NCBI GenBank assembly: GCA_020436935.1
Contig: JAGQWX010000002.1
Location: 124,001 to 188,000 of the forward strand
Direction of reading: 5' to 3'
Length of the DNA stretch: 64,000 bases
DNA from: Saprospiraceae bacterium
GTDB taxonomy: Bacteria > Bacteroidota > Bacteroidia > Chitinophagales > Saprospiraceae
Of the stretch, positions 62,548-64,000 are shown piece by piece. The position numbers and the translations under genes are program-made. Position 1 is the stretch's first letter. Every line of letters starts with the position of its first letter. A model generated the notes under the pieces. It had not been told where the DNA came from. It saw nothing but the letters and a program-made list of their open reading frames with translations, and did no database searches.

Positions 62548-64000
62548 TTATTGTTTTAAAACCTTTTTCAAAACTGGCGGATGTATGCCGTCTTCAATTT
62601 TGATGAAATACATCCCCGAAGGAAATTGCGAAAGATCTAGTTGAGCATTTTGATCTTCGGATTTCACAGATTTACTGAGTACCTCTCCCGAGCTGGTTAT
62701 GATGGAAATGGTATTGTTTTTTCCAATTGTACCCACAATGTTTATTTGCCCTGTTGTAGGGTTTGGATACAATTCAAAGCTTTCCGGATTTGACTCCAAA
62801 TTTGGATTGGTGATTGTTTTGCTGGATTGTGGTGGAAGGATGAATAAGTTATAATCTTCAATTTCTACACCTGGAGATAAAGCTGGATTGGGCGACATTG
62901 AAGCCGTGGGCATCATGATGACGCGCAGCTTTGAAAGACCCGGTGAGGCACTCGCGGGTATGATGATGTTGAGTTGTATGACATTGGTCTTAAATGCTGT
63001 GCCAACACCAAAAAGTCTCTCATTATTTTCCAGATTTCCGTTGCCGTTGATGTCGAGATAGAAGGCATAGTATTGTTTTTGATATTTACCGGAAGCACCG
63101 GTGCTGAATGAAAACAATTGACTTGTTCCTGCAACTACGGTAGTGCTCATGCCGGTGTTGGTATAACCGCCAGGTTCAGAAAATGACGTTCTCTCGATAT
63201 TCCCAACTTTGAAATAATCGATGTAAATGTCATTGGTCGAGGGTAAAGCAGGTGTTGTAAAACTTGAGAAAGAAGAGAAGTTGAGTGCAGAACCCGGAGC
63301 AAATGGGCAAATGGCGGCAACACGGTATTGTACCAAAGTTTGCGGGGGTATATTTTGCAACAAATACGAATTGGATGTTGTAGTGGTGGTGCCTGTTGGT
63401 GTGACTGCATTGTTGAAGAACCATTGCACCTGGTATTGGGTAGCTCCCTGAACAGAAGACCATTGCAGGGTTGCTGAGCCTGAGGTGATGTTGGTTGCAG
63501 ATTGTACGGTTGCCGTAGGGCATACTGCGGATAAGGTGGTGAATAGCCCGATCAAGGGATCGCTATATGTCGCAGTAAAAGGACAATATTGATTGACGCA
63601 CCATTCATAAGTAGTTCCGGCCTGCAGATTATTGAGCGTCACCAGGTTTTGATAAGTGATACTTGATCCTCCAAAAGATAATGGAATCCAGGTGTTGGAG
63701 CCCAAAACTCTGTAAGCCAGCTGCCAGGGGTATGCTTCTCCCGGTACAGCATTTAAACTCCAACTCAAATCAGTACTGGTGTGCGTTGTATTGGATGCCA
63801 CAGGGTTGGAAGGGGTCATACAGGGGATAGAAATATTTTCAACATTAGATACAGCCTGGCCGGCGGGGCAAATGGAGGTCACTCTCCAAAACAATGGATA
63901 AGCCTGAATATTGAAGGGAATTTCATAATCATTCTGGTAAATGGTTGCTGACCATGAGTAGCGGGGGTCAAAAGGGTCTGGGTAAAACGGATCGCCTATC
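62548..64000 (-). CDS. Large secreted FN3/GEVED protein with T9SS sorting domain (5' part outside window)
   Basis: The frame is open to the right edge, so at least 483 residues are present and the N-terminus is missing. A TTG at 63894 is internal, not the start: IGDPFYPDPFDPRYSWSATI precedes it in frame. Order: FN3-like modules near the start (SWSLNAVPGEAYPWQLAYRV, ATLQWSSVQGATQYQVQWF), a GEVED domain (DINGNGNLENNERLFGVGTA, ending GVEIEDYNLFI), and a T9SS type A sorting tail (FELYPNPTTGQINIVG, GMYFIKIEDG). A surface protein exported by T9SS, probably adhesin or enzyme carrier; the functional domain is off the edge. Confidence 0.9.
   Translation of the reverse strand, partial: IGDPFYPDPFDPRYSWSATIYQNDYEIPFNIQAYPLFWRVTSICPAGQAVSNVENISIPCMTPSNPVASNTTHTSTDLSWSLNAVPGEAYPWQLAYRVLGSNTWIPLSFGGSSITYQNLVTLNNLQAGTTYEWCVNQYCPFTATYSDPLIGLFTTLSAVCPTATVQSATNITSGSATLQWSSVQGATQYQVQWFFNNAVTPTGTTTTTSNSYLLQNIPPQTLVQYRVAAICPFAPGSALNFSSFSSFTTPALPSTNDIYIDYFKVGNIERTSFSEPGGYTNTGMSTTVVAGTSQLFSFSTGASGKYQKQYYAFYLDINGNGNLENNERLFGVGTAFKTNVIQLNIIIPASASPGLSKLRVIMMPTASMSPNPALSPGVEIEDYNLFILPPQSSKTITNPNLESNPESFELYPNPTTGQINIVGTIGKNNTISIITSSGEVLSKSVKSEDQNAQLDLSQFPSGMYFIKIEDGIHPPVLKKVLKQ

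Overview
The window looks like a chromosomal segment from a Bacteroidota bacterium, probably of the Saprospiraceae type. Three kinds of evidence support this. Two large secreted proteins end in type IX secretion (T9SS) sorting domains, and one protein carries a SusC-like carboxypeptidase-regulatory insert. Several genes have the Bacteroidota -7 promoter box TAnnTTTG, at three sites with TTTG 16-17 nt upstream. Many proteins belong to families common in this phylum, such as DUF6090, DUF3667, GEVED and DUF4139. The genus is inference only. No phage, plasmid, rRNA or CRISPR was seen.

Layout. 1-2.2 kb: smpB-trkA-trkH, reading left and running off the edge. 2.5-9.5 kb: a tight five-gene leftward operon (CMD-cupin protein, type B carboxylesterase, aldo/keto reductase, lipoprotein alpha/beta hydrolase, PQQ dehydrogenase with an internal cytochrome c), with a divergent AraC regulator at 9.7-10.6 kb. 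10.6-15.7 kb: a repeat-rich stretch with a broken and an intact GxxExxY gene, each bracketed by a different short repeat family, plus a CAT-anticodon tRNA, an LDH2-type dehydrogenase, a TPR-Arr fusion, a secreted DinB-like protein and a Crp/Fnr regulator. 15.7-21.7 kb: SRPBCC protein, membrane EEP phosphatase, beta-barrel protein with AraC regulator, DUF2975/HTH pair, MFS exporter, tRNA-Ser and tRNA-Pro.

21.8-31.2 kb: a 225-bp foldable palindromic element, a YefM/YoeB-type toxin-antitoxin pair, an MpaB-like protein, MscS and voltage-gated channels, a peroxiredoxin, a TPR histidine kinase and a DUF4139 protein. 31.4-39.8 kb: a visibly more GC-rich block with proB-proA-transporter, a GH25 lysozyme between dispersed repeats, a vanadium-haloperoxidase-like lipoprotein and pyrD. 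39.8-62.3 kb: a more AT-rich, loosely packed accessory region of mostly single genes. It holds DUF4375, lipoproteins, two DUF6090 genes (one interrupted by a stop), DinB, serine hydrolases, a GH10 xylanase with three CBMs, a GNAT gene that looks like a cassette, an HxlR/DJ-1 divergon, bestrophin, a methyltransferase and RidA. 62.5-64 kb: the 3' part of a large secreted FN3/GEVED/T9SS protein.

The most unusual signals are non-coding. First, a family of palindromic elements shares the core ACT-NN-TCGG at 2422, 21843 and 23762. Second, both GxxExxY nuclease-fold genes lie between inverted short repeats. Third, a GNAT gene is bounded by GTTATA motifs and followed by an attC-like fold. The most coherent metabolic unit is the exported esterase/PQQ-dehydrogenase operon.
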